This document shows, in pieces, positions 39,125-49,687 of a stretch of 64,000 nucleotides of DNA. The translations under genes and the position numbers were made by a program. The first letter of the stretch is position 1, and every line of letters begins with the position of its first letter. This stretch comes from Azadirachta indica (taxonomy: Eukaryota > Streptophyta > Magnoliopsida > Sapindales > Meliaceae). Under the pieces are notes generated by a model. The model ran no database searches. It saw nothing but the letters and a program-made list of their open reading frames with translations, and was not told where the DNA came from. Where the stretch lies: NCBI GenBank assembly GCA_022749755.1, contig CM040445.1, positions 12,855,182 to 12,919,181 of the forward strand, written 5' to 3'.

Positions 39125-39768
39125 GTTGATCCTTTTAGGCTTTGATGTTAGTACCACAAACATATATTACTTTTGTCCATCTGGACTTTACATTTTGACA
39201 TTGCGAAGGTGTATGACTTTGGCCTTTTTGAGAATAGTATTGATAGCGCGGAGATATAGTGTTCGACTTTTCTGTGTAAGATGTTGGTACCGCGGAGGTA
39301 CAAGTGTTTTTCCTTTTGAACTTTATAATTTTAGCAGCGTGAAGCTGCAATGTCTGACATTTCTGGGCATAGTTTTGGTAGCACATATTTGTAGTGTTAG
39401 GTTCTTCTAAGTATAATATTGGCAACGTAGAGCTACAGTATTGAGCCTTTATAGGCATAATTTTAACAGTGTGGAGCTACAGTATTAGACCCTTTTGGAC
39501 ATAGTATCGACAACACGGAGCTACAATGTTAGGCCTTTCTAGGCATAGTATTAGTAGCGAAAAACTATAATATAGGGCCTTTTTAGGCATAGTGTTGGCA
39601 ACGCGAAACTGCAGTGTTCGGGACCTTCTGGGCATAATGTTAGAAACGTGTAGCTGCTGTGTCGGGCTCTTTAGGACATATTGTTGGTAGTGCGAAACTA
39701 CAATGTTCGACCCTTCTAGGCATACTGTTGGTTACGCAAAACTGCAATGTTCGACCTTTCTGGGCGTA
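39125..39768 (+). repeat. 44-bp minisatellite, about 14 diverged units
   Basis: The last units start at 39725, 39681 and 39637, giving a 44-base period; each has the form TGTTGG-N-ACGC-N-AACTGCAATGTT followed by CGACC-TTTCTGGGCATA. Earlier units are increasingly diverged back to about 39125. The array stops eight bases before the right inverted-repeat arm. Not protein-coding: frames are broken within and between units. Confidence 0.9.
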
Positions 39769-39775
39769 GTATTTT

Positions 39776-40398
39776 TATAATATTTAAAATAATTTTTGGT
39801 ACACTTGATGATGTTTCTACACGTGTATATGTTAAAAAAATTAGATGTATAATTTAACACGATTATTTTATTGCGTATTATTCTTGAATTTGAAAATGAA
39901 AGAAAAATAATAAAAAAATTAGATAAAACGCATATAGTTTATGTTAAAAGATGTATAATTTAACACTATTATTTTATCGCGTATTATTCTTGAATTTGAA
40001 AATGAAAGAAAATAATAAAAAAAATAGATAAAACACATATAATACACAGTTGTTTGTTTAGTATTAATTTATTAGATACACTCTCATTTCGAATTAAAAA
40101 CCTATTAAGATTATAATGAAAATATGCCAAAAATAATTTAAGAGACATTTAATATTATATGTTTTAAATTAAAAGATGATATTATTTTTTGAAAACAAAC
40201 AAGCTAAAAATGAATAAAAAGAAACGTGTTTAGTATAATATTCGACGTAAAGGCAAAGTAAAAGAAGTTATAAAATAACACTTTGGTGTTCTCAATTTTT
40301 TTTTTATAAAGTGCAAAAGTAATATTTTTATCTTTAATGAGTCATTTTTTCTAAAATATTTTATTTTATCACACATATTTTTGTCATTCTTATTTTTA

Positions 40399-40441
<43 letters not shown>

Positions 40442-41098
40442 TAAAGAAACTCTTAAACTATCATGTTTAGAACTTTTTCGAAAGATTCAGGGTTTTAAAT
40501 CAATAATATAATAGCTACCAAAATTTTACATTATATAAATTATAGATTTATAATGTCAAAAATTGTAACCATTAGTTGATAATTAATGCAAGAGGGATAA
40601 ATGGAGGGTGTAGCTATAATTGAAAATTTGTTGTCAAAATATAGGTATATTAATTTTACAAAGTCAAAATTTAAAAATAATTTATAAATTAAAAGATAAA
40701 ATATTAAGCATTCACATTTTAAAACAAACAAATCTAGAAAAAAAAGGTCTATATTTGAGTTCAAAAATAAATTTTTATTTGAGATTTTTTTAAAAGACTT
40801 CAAGGGAATTTGTCAAGTATAAAAAAAAATATTTTAAATTTAAATTTATTGCACGAACAATTACAATGTCTTCTTAATTTTTTGATTTTTATAGGCTTCT
40901 AAAATAGTTTGAATTCATTAATATTAATTTTTTATGTTTGTGATAGTTTAAACATGAGAACACCCGATCAAACATTTTCAATATCATGTTAAATTGCTAC
41001 TTAATCCAAAATTTTATTGATATTATGTTAAATTCTTCTTAATTCAAAATTTTGAATTTAAAAGCAAGGGATAATTGAACAAGGCAAGTGAGAACAAT
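39776..41098 (-). repeat. right arm of long imperfect inverted repeat
   Basis: Reverse-complement partner of 34613-35545. The inner block (39776 to about 40400) contains an internal tandem duplication of about 115 bp (near 39835-39950 and 39950-40060), absent from the left arm. About 500 bp with no counterpart (about 40440-40945), starting beside an (ATA)n tract at 40404-40441, separate it from the outer block (40945-41098). The outer edge abuts (TA)n at 41099-41127. Confidence 0.8.
40404..40441. repeat. (ATA)n microsatellite
   Basis: About 13 trinucleotide units within the right arm of the inverted repeat. Confidence 0.9.
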
Positions 41099-41189
41099 AT
41101 ATACATATATATATATATATATATATGTATACTATTGTGAAATGACTATATGGAATAAAAATGTCATTCATAATATTTTGAAAATCACT

Positions 41190-42985
41190 AAGGACACTAT
41201 TTGAACTTACTAGAATTTAGATTTCATATCAAACTTACTAAATATGGATGTGCTATGGAGTTTATTGAGTAAGTCTCGCTTTAGATATTAGATACCTAAT
41301 CCATTGGAATACCTTGTTTAAAGGTTTATAATTAATTACTAATTTAGGAACTCCATGTTCTATTCTAGAAATCTTATTAATAGAGAATGCACTACAACTT
41401 CAAAGGGATTTAGATTTTCTAATAAGTCTTTTAATTAAAAGATCACTAATTTCTTTTTTACAGTATTTTAGAAGTTAATTATTTATTTGAATAGGTTGTG
41501 CTTTACTGGAAATATTTTTTTCACTAAAGTCTTTTTCAGAAGGTAAATGAACTATATGGTTTTTCCCTATTCTAAAAAGTATTAGGTAAATTAGAAAAAA
41601 CATCTTTTAATAATGTTTCTTCATAAAATTGAATAAGAATAATGCCTTCTCGAATACAATTATAACCTGTACTCAAGTCAATTAATGCAATTTTCTCTAA
41701 AGAAAAACTATTACCTATGTGTAAGGAAATACATATATACCATTTTTTAAAATTAATTTTATTAATTAATTGAATAAATGCAACATCAGAGTCTCTTATG
41801 GGCTCTGGTTGATCCTTTGAATTTTTCTAATTGAGTAATTCTAACATTTAAATGAAATTGACTAACCTGTTGATCATTAATAGTTTTTTTAAGTCTTTAA
41901 CCTGCTTTTTAAGAAGTTTCACTTCTTGTTGAAGCTCTTTTGTAGTAACCTTTTAAATAAACTTTGAGAAGGATATTTATCTAAGATTTTGGTTAAACTA
42001 AAAAGTTTTGGAGTATTGATACATTGTTCATCTAAAAGAATTTCTCGAAGTTTTACTAAATATTCTTGTTAAGTGAAAGATCTTCTATTTTGTTTATGAT
42101 GTTTAAAAGAAATTGTTTATCTACTTTTTTATTTATTGATAATATATTGATAGTTTTGTAATTGCAAATTTCTTCGTAATTGCTACTACTATCAATAGTT
42201 TCAAAATCATTGGAATTTTTCAAAAGTTGAATACTATTTGAATCACTTTCTACAAGACTAATTGAGTCTTTGCTAAGAAGAAGTTGGTTAAGTTTTTCTG
42301 TAAGTTTAGACTCATCTTTGAGTATTTTATTAATTTTGTTTTTACTTTACATTGCCTAGAAGTATGACCTGAATACTTACAAGTCTAGTAAACTATACGT
42401 TGTTTCTTGAGCTTAGGTTTTTTAGTCTTCTTAGATTTTTTATAGTAAGGCTTAGTGGGTCTGACTATCTTATTGAACTTCTTATGATAGGTTATAGATA
42501 TGGCTTTTCTACACGATAATGCTTTAAGATTATCATATCTATATTGTTTACAAAAGTCTTTTATCGTTTAATTAAAAGAAAACTTTTCACTATTATTTTT
42601 GTTTTTAATTCTTTACACAAAGTTAAAGCTTCTTTTTTCATAAAATCAAAAAATTAACCACAGCTAATGTTATTCCGCGAGATTGAATTATTACTATTAT
42701 ATTCTACTAATTTTTTAAGTATTCTATTGATAAAAATTTTCGATAATCTTGAAATGAATCTTTCTTTCCAGAAAGATGCATTATTGTCTGAACACTGGAA
42801 TATATGGGTTGTGAAGACATCTTTATACCATCTAAAATCACCTAAAGTTGAACACCTAAGATTAGTCAAGACTAATATGGAACTTTGTAATTCTTCTACA
42901 TGATTACTTATGAATGTATAGTTATGGTATGAATAAGAACTTTTACAGCGTTTTCATACTTTTTTTCGTGTTGAAATCCTTCTTC
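41190..42985 (-). mobile_element. degenerate endogenous caulimovirid: CP-protease-RT remnant
   Basis: Old plant pararetrovirus copy, read on the minus strand and heavily broken. In order of decreasing coordinate there is a capsid-like stretch at 42869-42654 (NLRCSTLGDFRWYKDVF...FWKERF), a zinc-knuckle remnant near 42395-42345 (CKYSGHTSRQCK, one cysteine lost), a protease-like stretch near 41725-41640 in which the D-T/S-G site is disrupted (ALIDLSTGYNC), and a reverse-transcriptase start at about 41560-41200 ending at SKFDMKSKF, just before a stop. The catalytic YxDD region and RNase H are absent. Stops and frameshifts occur in every part, so it cannot encode a working polyprotein. It looks closest to the petuvirus/florendovirus side of the family, but that is from recalled motif style only. 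Confidence 0.75.
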
Positions 42986-43017
42986 ATCTTTTACTGAAAA
43001 AGAATTTAATTGAATTT

Positions 43018-43326
43018 TTAGCTACTCAACTATAAATTCCTTTCTGTTCTTTATTTGAGGAAGGGGCAAATTAGAAAATTAAAACTTTTTATAAGATTAG
43101 ATTGCCATTAATAAAATCTTTACTTATTTCAAAATTACAAAATTTAATTGTCTCATACTTTAAATTTCTTTATTCTTCAATTTCAATATCTTAAATAATA
43201 TTTCACTTATAATTTTCAAAATTTTCCCTCATTCTTGATTTCTTTACTCTTCTTAGGTTCAGTTTGGTATAAGAGCTAAGTTATTGTCAAAATTGTTTGA
43301 AGCCTTGTTTTATATATATGTATGTT
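43018..43326 (+). repeat. caulimovirid promoter-leader repeat, copy 1
   Basis: Direct repeat partner of 44891-45195. It carries TATAAATTCC at 43031 and a tRNA-iMet-type primer binding site at 43265. It begins directly after the minus-strand capsid remnant, so its left edge is an inversion breakpoint. Confidence 0.75.
43265..43276 (+). promoter_or_regulatory. tRNA-iMet primer binding site, copy 1
   Basis: TGGTATAAGAGC differs by one base from the TGGTATCAGAGC expected opposite the 3' end of plant initiator tRNA-Met, the reverse-transcription primer of caulimovirids. It lies 234 bases after the TATA box. Confidence 0.65.
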
Positions 43327-44890
43327 AGCACTTAGGATTGCTTGAGATTCGATTAACTTAGGAAGTTTTCAAAAAGGAACGAAAAGTTTCAGCGGTAGTA
43401 AGTCTCATTGAGGTGTTAGGGCCATAAGAGCAGTTTGTCTCTCATCCAAGTACTATTGGCGCTTTCTAGGTAAAAGAATTCGCATCTCTGTTGTTTACAT
43501 GCATCTGCATAATCATGGCATCATCAATTAGGAAATTATTGATCCTAAAACCAAGGATTCTTCCAGGACAATCAATTTTAGGGAAGTTATGAGTAAAATT
43601 ACTAATATAAAAATTATTTAGTAAAAGATAGATTACCCAATATTCCACTTATGTTATCTATGATATAGGAAAATTTAATTTTAAAACTACATATTCAATC
43701 AAAGAGCATGAAGAAACTTTATCTTTTCAAAATGATTTTGAGGAAATAAAATTACTCAATACGTCTACACTTAGTAAATATAGAGATCAAGGTTTTAATT
43801 ATTTACTTTTTAAACTTATTCAAATTACTATTAAACCCTTAGCTTATAAAGGATTAGATTTTCCAATATTAGTTTTATTAAGGGATAAAACATCACTCAA
43901 ATTTCAAGATTCGCTTTTAGGAGTAGTTTAATCAAACTTATGTAATAGAGCAATATACTTTAATTGCGCTCAAAATTTCCAAGTTAATTTGCATGATTCA
44001 ACCATACTAGATACTCTAATACTCAATATTCATATTCCAGAGATCAAATTTCAAGCCCATAGACAAGAATATATACTTTTGTATCAAATCTATTTCAAAC
44101 AAATCACATCTTAATTTAACGCTAAATGTTTACTTTAAGATAATAGAGGAGAAATCTTTATTTTGAATATCCAAATAGAAAATCAAGATACTCTGGTAGA
44201 ATCATATACTCCAAGATTACTCAAGTGGAATGAAATATACATTCCTTTAGAATAGCATAGTAACATTCCATAAATTCCAATAAGTTTAACCAATAGAGAA
44301 TTTACTTAAATCGAAGAAAACTTTAGTGGTCAAATTTTTCTTAAATTTAATTCTTTTAGACAACCTATATAAACCTCTAATTATTCAAAATTCCAAAGAT
44401 TCTGAAACTATTGATAATAGTAGCAACTCTGAAAAATTTTGTAATTGCAAAACTATCAATATGTCAGGAATAAATAGAAAAGTTTATAAGTAATTCCTTT
44501 TATACATCATAGAGAAAATAGAAGATCTTTCAAAATTATTCAAAAAATTGATGATGAATCTACTCAGAAATCTTTCACAGAATCATCACTAAAATAAAAG
44601 AATGACCTTTTTAGCGAACCATTTAATTAAGACCTTTTTGAACCGTAAAAGTTAATGGACCCTATAACAATTATTCCCAATTATTCAAAATTATTCATTA
44701 TACAAAGTTATTCAATGATTACAAGAAGACAAAGCTTCTTTCAATGTAAAAACAAACCCGTGACAAATAGCAAATATCTTCTTTATTCAAATTGTATTTA
44801 ATTATTTTACTTTGTTAAAAGTTGTAATAGTTGTATTCAATTATTCAAAAATTATAATAATTACTTGTAAAAATCCTAAGGATTCATAGG

Positions 44891-45195
44891 TTAGCGATTC
44901 AATTATAAATTCCTTTTCGTTCTCCATTTAAGAAGAAGGCAAATTAGAAAATCAAAAGTCTTAGTAAAATTAGATTGCCATCAATAAAATCTTTAGTTAT
45001 TTCAAAATTACAATAATTATCTTATCCTTTAAATTTCTTTGTTCTTCAATTTCAATATCTTAAATAATATTTTACTTACAATTTTCAAAATTTCTCCTCA
45101 TTCCTAATTTCCTGACTCTTCCTAGGTTCAATTTGGTATCAACGCCAAGTTATTTTCAAAATTGTTTGCAGTCTTGTTTTATGTATATGGATGTA
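44891..45195 (+). repeat. caulimovirid promoter-leader repeat, copy 2
   Basis: Second copy of 43018-43326, with TATAAATTCC at 44904 and a primer binding site at 45134. The copies differ by scattered substitutions and small indels, consistent with age. Confidence 0.75.
45134..45145 (+). promoter_or_regulatory. tRNA-iMet primer binding site, copy 2
   Basis: TGGTATCAACGC, two mismatches to the expected initiator-tRNA complement, 230 bases after the second TATA box. Confidence 0.6.
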
Positions 45196-45559
45196 TATTA
45201 TTTTATTGTAATAACAAGTCATACACCCGCACGAGAGTAAAAAAATAAATTACAAAGGACATATTGAGATAAAATAACATTATCATATCAATTCATATAA
45301 TTACAATTTATATCTCTAATATTATTACACTTAAAAAATATTTAAAATTTTAAGAATAATATTTTGATCATAAATATAAAGAAAGATGTCACACAACAAT
45401 TAAATAGAATAATTATTCATAATTGAACAACCAAATTTGAATATGAAATAATTTTATTTATTTATTTATTTATTTTTTGCAAATGACAAATTGGACACTT
45501 TTAATTTTTGGTTGGATGGAAAGATTATTTGAATTTTAACACTTTGTAAATGCAATATA

Positions 45560-45860
45560 TAATATCATATAACAATTAAGTTTGGAAATATGAATCTCAG
45601 AAAATTCTTAACTCTAGCTTGACTGAATTTTATATATGCCTAAAAATAATTATAAGCCCCACTAGAGTTGTTGCTAAATTAGTGATGTTGAATTTTGAAA
45701 GCTAAATTCGGACCACATGTTCATGTAGAACATTAACGAACCACATCCAAGATTCAACATTTTATTGAAAAAAAAAAAAGAAAAAAATCTATTGAAAATA
45801 TTGCCTTCCACCATCACATATTTTAAAAATGTGATGATTGTGACATTCCAACAACCAAAT
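45560..45860 (+). repeat. dispersed repeat copy B
   Basis: Diverged direct copy of 37625-37945; shared words are listed under copy A. The two copies bracket the minisatellite, the right inverted-repeat arm and the viral remnants. Confidence 0.7.
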
Positions 45861-48287
45861 TTTCTATTATATTTTTCATACACATTTTTTAATTATTTTA
45901 CATTCTAACTTATCGTGTTATTATTTAATTTCATAGAAAATTAGTAAATATAAAAAAAAATTGAAAATTTTAATACACATTTTAAAAAAAAATTATGATA
46001 AAATTTAATTATTATAATATTACTTTACAAATAATAAAAATTTTTTAACATAAAATTTAAAGGCTTAGCAATTTAAATTTTTCTCAAAATAATTTTTATT
46101 GCCAAATTAATAAGTTTGATTCCAAACCTTGTAAGTGGTAAAATAAAAACACTCAAAAATATATATTTCCACCAAGTTTTCTTGTTTTATTTAGATTTAC
46201 TTTTAAAATTAATGATAGAAGATTAACTAAACGTTTGAATATTTTAAATGAATAACTGTAATTAATATTTTTATGTTGTTAAATTATTTAAATTAAATAT
46301 AAAGAATAAAGAAAGAAGAATGCCTATTGTCTCTTATTTTTTTAATTAATACTTTATTATTCCTTATATTTTATCTAATATTTTATCACCCTTGATTCTT
46401 ATTTTTTTAATTTTATCTTTTAATTTAATTAATTTATAAATAATAAAATTGAAAATATTAAAAATAATAAAGAGTAAAATTAAAATTTAGGAGATAATGA
46501 AATATTGCAAAAAAATGTAAGAGGTAATGAAATATTAGTTAAAAAAATAAAGAGTAACGGCACCTCGTAAAGGATATATAACTTACAATTATAAAGCCCT
46601 TACTATAAAAAAAAATACATAAATGTTAAATTAAGATTCCTTTTGTCTGCAAAATCTCTTAATGACATCTGTTATACATTGGGATGGTGTAATAAACAAA
46701 ATAATTTTTTTATATGAATTTGGATTATTTTTAATTTAATTTAGTAATTTTTTATTTACTTAATTATCAACGCCATTATATTAATATTGATGTTTGAATT
46801 TTATTAAAACATAAAATATATGAAAGCGTATTCTATACGTAAAAATATATAATATTTTAATAAAAACTTATAAAATAATGAACAACAATGATAAGAGTGT
46901 CCAATATTATCTATTAATAATTAATTAATTAATTATGAGAGTGGGACCCATAAATCATGTCCACCGAGTTCGAAGAATGGGGCACGCCGTTTACATTGAA
47001 AACATTGGATTGTTGATAATTGAATGGGATCACAACTTTTTTGTCCCTAAGCTTTAAGAAAATAAGGAAAAATAATTTGCAGTATATGACAATTTAGTCC
47101 CCGCTTTTGTTTTCTAAGCACGTAAAAAGTATGGTGGACTGGAACATTAAAATAGAGAAAATCATGACACAATTAGGTATTTATATAAAGGTAAGGGATA
47201 TAATATTATTAATCCATAATTGAATTGACAAATATGCTATCTATATGCACACGACCAATCACATGCCTTCTTATTTTCATTTATTTTTCTATTTTCACAA
47301 AAATCTAAAAACAATTTGTTTTTATTTTTTTTTTTTGTTTGTTTGCTCCCTAAATATTTTTTTATGTAATTTTAAGTGAAATTTTTACATTATTAATTAA
47401 GATTATTTTCCCTATTATATTCAAATTCAAAGATTTAATTGGTATATGAGCATGTTTATGATTGTAACCATTTTGTGTTTAGAAAAAGATTTTCTCATCT
47501 TTCATCTAAGTATTATAATTACCAAGTTGAAAATATTTTATAATTATTTTAAAAACTAAAAATATATTTTTATATAATTGAATAATTTATAGGTCAAATT
47601 ACTATCTAATTTATTAGAGTTGAAAGTCGGCATTTTTCAAAAATATTATTTTTAATGTTTATTAAGTTATCGAGGCAACTTCACATGTGAAAACAATTAT
47701 ACATCGTTGATTAAAATATAAATTGAATCAAAATTTGTAAATTAGAATTTTCATCTCTCTTAAATTGCTTTTGTTGGCGTTTAATAATCGTTAAATATAA
47801 ATATTAGTGTAAATCCATACTTTTCATTTAAATTCTTAGGTTATAGAGTTATTTAATATGATATTAAAGTTTCATTTTAATAAAATTTTGGGTTTTTTTA
47901 ACTTCATTTATATTTAAATTCAATTTAATGCGAGAATTTACGTTAAATGTAAAAAAAATATATTGAAAGCATATTAAAATATTAAACCATTAGTAGTGTA
48001 ATTATTTAGTCAAACTAACTGATTCGATTATCTTAATTTGTGGTAAAATTGAGAAGATATCCAATTTAATTTTTGTTTTATTAAAAGAATAACTCATGCC
48101 CATTATTAATGGGTAAAATTAATTAAATGCCTCGATTAGCAGGTCCCCTTTCGAGTCAAATTCAACGCTCCCCACCTCTACCGTGTACCCTGTAATTAAA
48201 AATCATCTCGTCGTGGTTTTTTCGTAATTTAAAATTGCTCGCGCACACAATAATATATTGCAGACGCACATCTGAGAGAGCTTCCGT

Positions 48288-48293
48288 CACGTG
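48288..48293. promoter_or_regulatory. G-box CACGTG
   Basis: Perfect palindromic G-box (GTCACGTGC) 1.4 kb upstream of the JAZ3-like ATG. Confidence 0.4.
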
Positions 48294-49303
48294 CTTCAAC
48301 TCGTTTCTGCCTTTTAACTCATTTACATTACCATCAGGTACAACTCGCAATTATTAATGGCTTAATAACATTTAGATTCCTTATCTTTTACTTTATTACA
48401 AAATTATATTAGTTTATTTATTATATCATATAAATCTACAATTCTATTAAAAAACAAATTAACTTGCATAAAGTAACCCAAGTCACAGCTTGGGTGACAA
48501 AAAAACCCTTATCCTTTAATTAAAGGATAAAAATCTTTCTTGTAAAATAGACTTTTTTCTTATTTTCATGAGAGTACATTTCTTTTTCATTTATATGAGT
48601 TTAGATTTTTGAAGTGTACCATAATAGTGTGTAATATGTAATATTTAGAAGAAAAAATTAGTATAAAACATGCCAATTCTGATGTTAGTACTAACTCGAA
48701 CTTAAAAAATAAAGTAATTTATATTTTTTATCATATTTATATCATATCTAACCTTCAAAAAGTCCATTGCACATGATCCATTAATTTATAATATAATATA
48801 TATTTTATCAAGTAGATTAATCAACACTAGTTAATTGTCAAAACTGGCTTAATTTAATTCTTGATAATTAATATTTCGAGTATTATTGACTTTATCTAAA
48901 TTTTAAGTTAGTTTAAAATATTCAATTAATTAATTGTACTTTCTTATTGACTTACCTCTTATTTCATTAAATTTGATGTCTAAAATGTAAACTCAACTTA
49001 AATTCATTTGGATAATTGGATTTTAGTATTATGGACATTTGCTATTTTACGTGTTCAATCCATTTTACACCACCCATTTGGATTATTTTATCTTGCACAA
49101 TTTATCACTAAAGTATATTTCAATCACCTATTTAATACAAGAAAAAACTCTTTAACTGTAAAACATAAAATATTAGGGATCCAATTGTTATTATCCTATT
49201 CAAGAATAAAAAAATCACAAACCCAGCAAATTTTCCTCGTTAAATGTTCACTCGATTGCAAGTCACAATCACAGCTGACAAGGAGAAGAGGAGAACACCC
49301 GGC

Positions 49304-49309
49304 CACGTG
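49304..49309. promoter_or_regulatory. G-box CACGTG
   Basis: Perfect G-box in the context GCCACGTGTC, 379 bases before the JAZ3-like ATG. G-boxes are the binding site of MYC2-type factors, which activate JAZ genes. Confidence 0.6.
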
Positions 49310-49378
49310 TCAGCTCCATAATCACTTAATATCCCCGGGGTTTATACGTACGCACGCCAATCTTTAAGTTGGCTCACG

Positions 49379-49384
49379 CACGTG
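49379..49384. promoter_or_regulatory. G-box CACGTG
   Basis: Second proximal perfect G-box (CGCACGTGGT), centred 75 bases after the one at 49304. Confidence 0.6.
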
Positions 49385-49618
49385 GTCTCTCACCGGCAAA
49401 TACCAGTCGCTTCAGTGGTCCTTCCGGTCATTTAGAATCTTCACAATCCGACGGTCCACGTCTTATTCTTACATGTGATAAGAAAGTCAAAATATCCCCT
49501 ATTTCACATTTTTAAATATCCTCTCTCTTCTCTTCTCTCTTCTTCCTCCTGCTTCACAAGCTAATCATTTCCGGTCGGTTCGTTTGCAATAGTAAAGTTT
49601 TTTTTTCTTTTGTTGAAT

Positions 49619-49660
49619 CTATTGTTGTTGTTGTTGTTGCTGCTGCTGCTGCTATTGTTG
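49619..49660 (+). repeat. (TTG)n(CTG)n tract in JAZ3-like leader
   Basis: Trinucleotide repeat just upstream of the ATG at 49688. It stays open in frame with the start, but no ATG precedes it in that frame, so it is treated as 5' leader. Confidence 0.8.
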
Positions 49661-49687
49661 TGGTTTTATTTTCCTTGGTATTTTGAA

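Larger units (their letters stand above)
43018..45195 (+). mobile_element. degenerate endogenous caulimovirid: movement-protein remnant between two leader repeats
   Basis: Plus-strand viral fragment. Order: TATA and leader with primer binding site (43018-43326), a movement-protein-like stretch at about 43680-44340 with several stops (for example YRDQGFNYLLFKLIQITIKP and LCNRAIYFNCAQNFQVNLHD), a short piece at about 44380-44535 corresponding to the region after the zinc knuckle, then a second promoter and leader (44891-45195). The capsid, protease and RT regions are deleted. The piece at 44380-44535 is also present in inverted orientation at about 42085-42235, so two viral copies were joined head to head. 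Not functional. Confidence 0.72.
45196..49687. other. AT-rich spacer and JAZ3-like promoter
   Basis: 45.2-48.1 kb is AT-rich repeat-like DNA with the second dispersed repeat copy at 45560-45860. Base composition becomes more balanced from about 48.1 kb. G-boxes occur at 48288, 49304 and 49379. 49500-49687 is CT-rich and should be 5' leader, ending with a (TTG)n(CTG)n tract at about 49619-49660. No additional gene seen. Confidence 0.55.

Noticed and set aside
39125..39768. CRISPR-like appearance of regularly repeated units
   Set aside because: Units are contiguous and diverged with no spacers, and the DNA is eukaryotic; it is a minisatellite.
43018..45195. LTR retrotransposon with two LTRs
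   Set aside because: Repeats contain TATA plus primer binding site internally, lack TG...CA ends, and enclose movement-protein-like rather than gag-pol sequence; the caulimovirid explanation fits better.
48162..48350. 62-codon open frame on the - strand in balanced-composition DNA
   Set aside because: No domain or conserved start; more likely promoter-proximal DNA of the JAZ3-like gene.
49610..49687. Leucine-rich extension upstream of the JAZ3-like ATG
   Set aside because: Open frame through a (TTG)n(CTG)n repeat with no ATG; the MERDFLGL start at 49688 is the family start.
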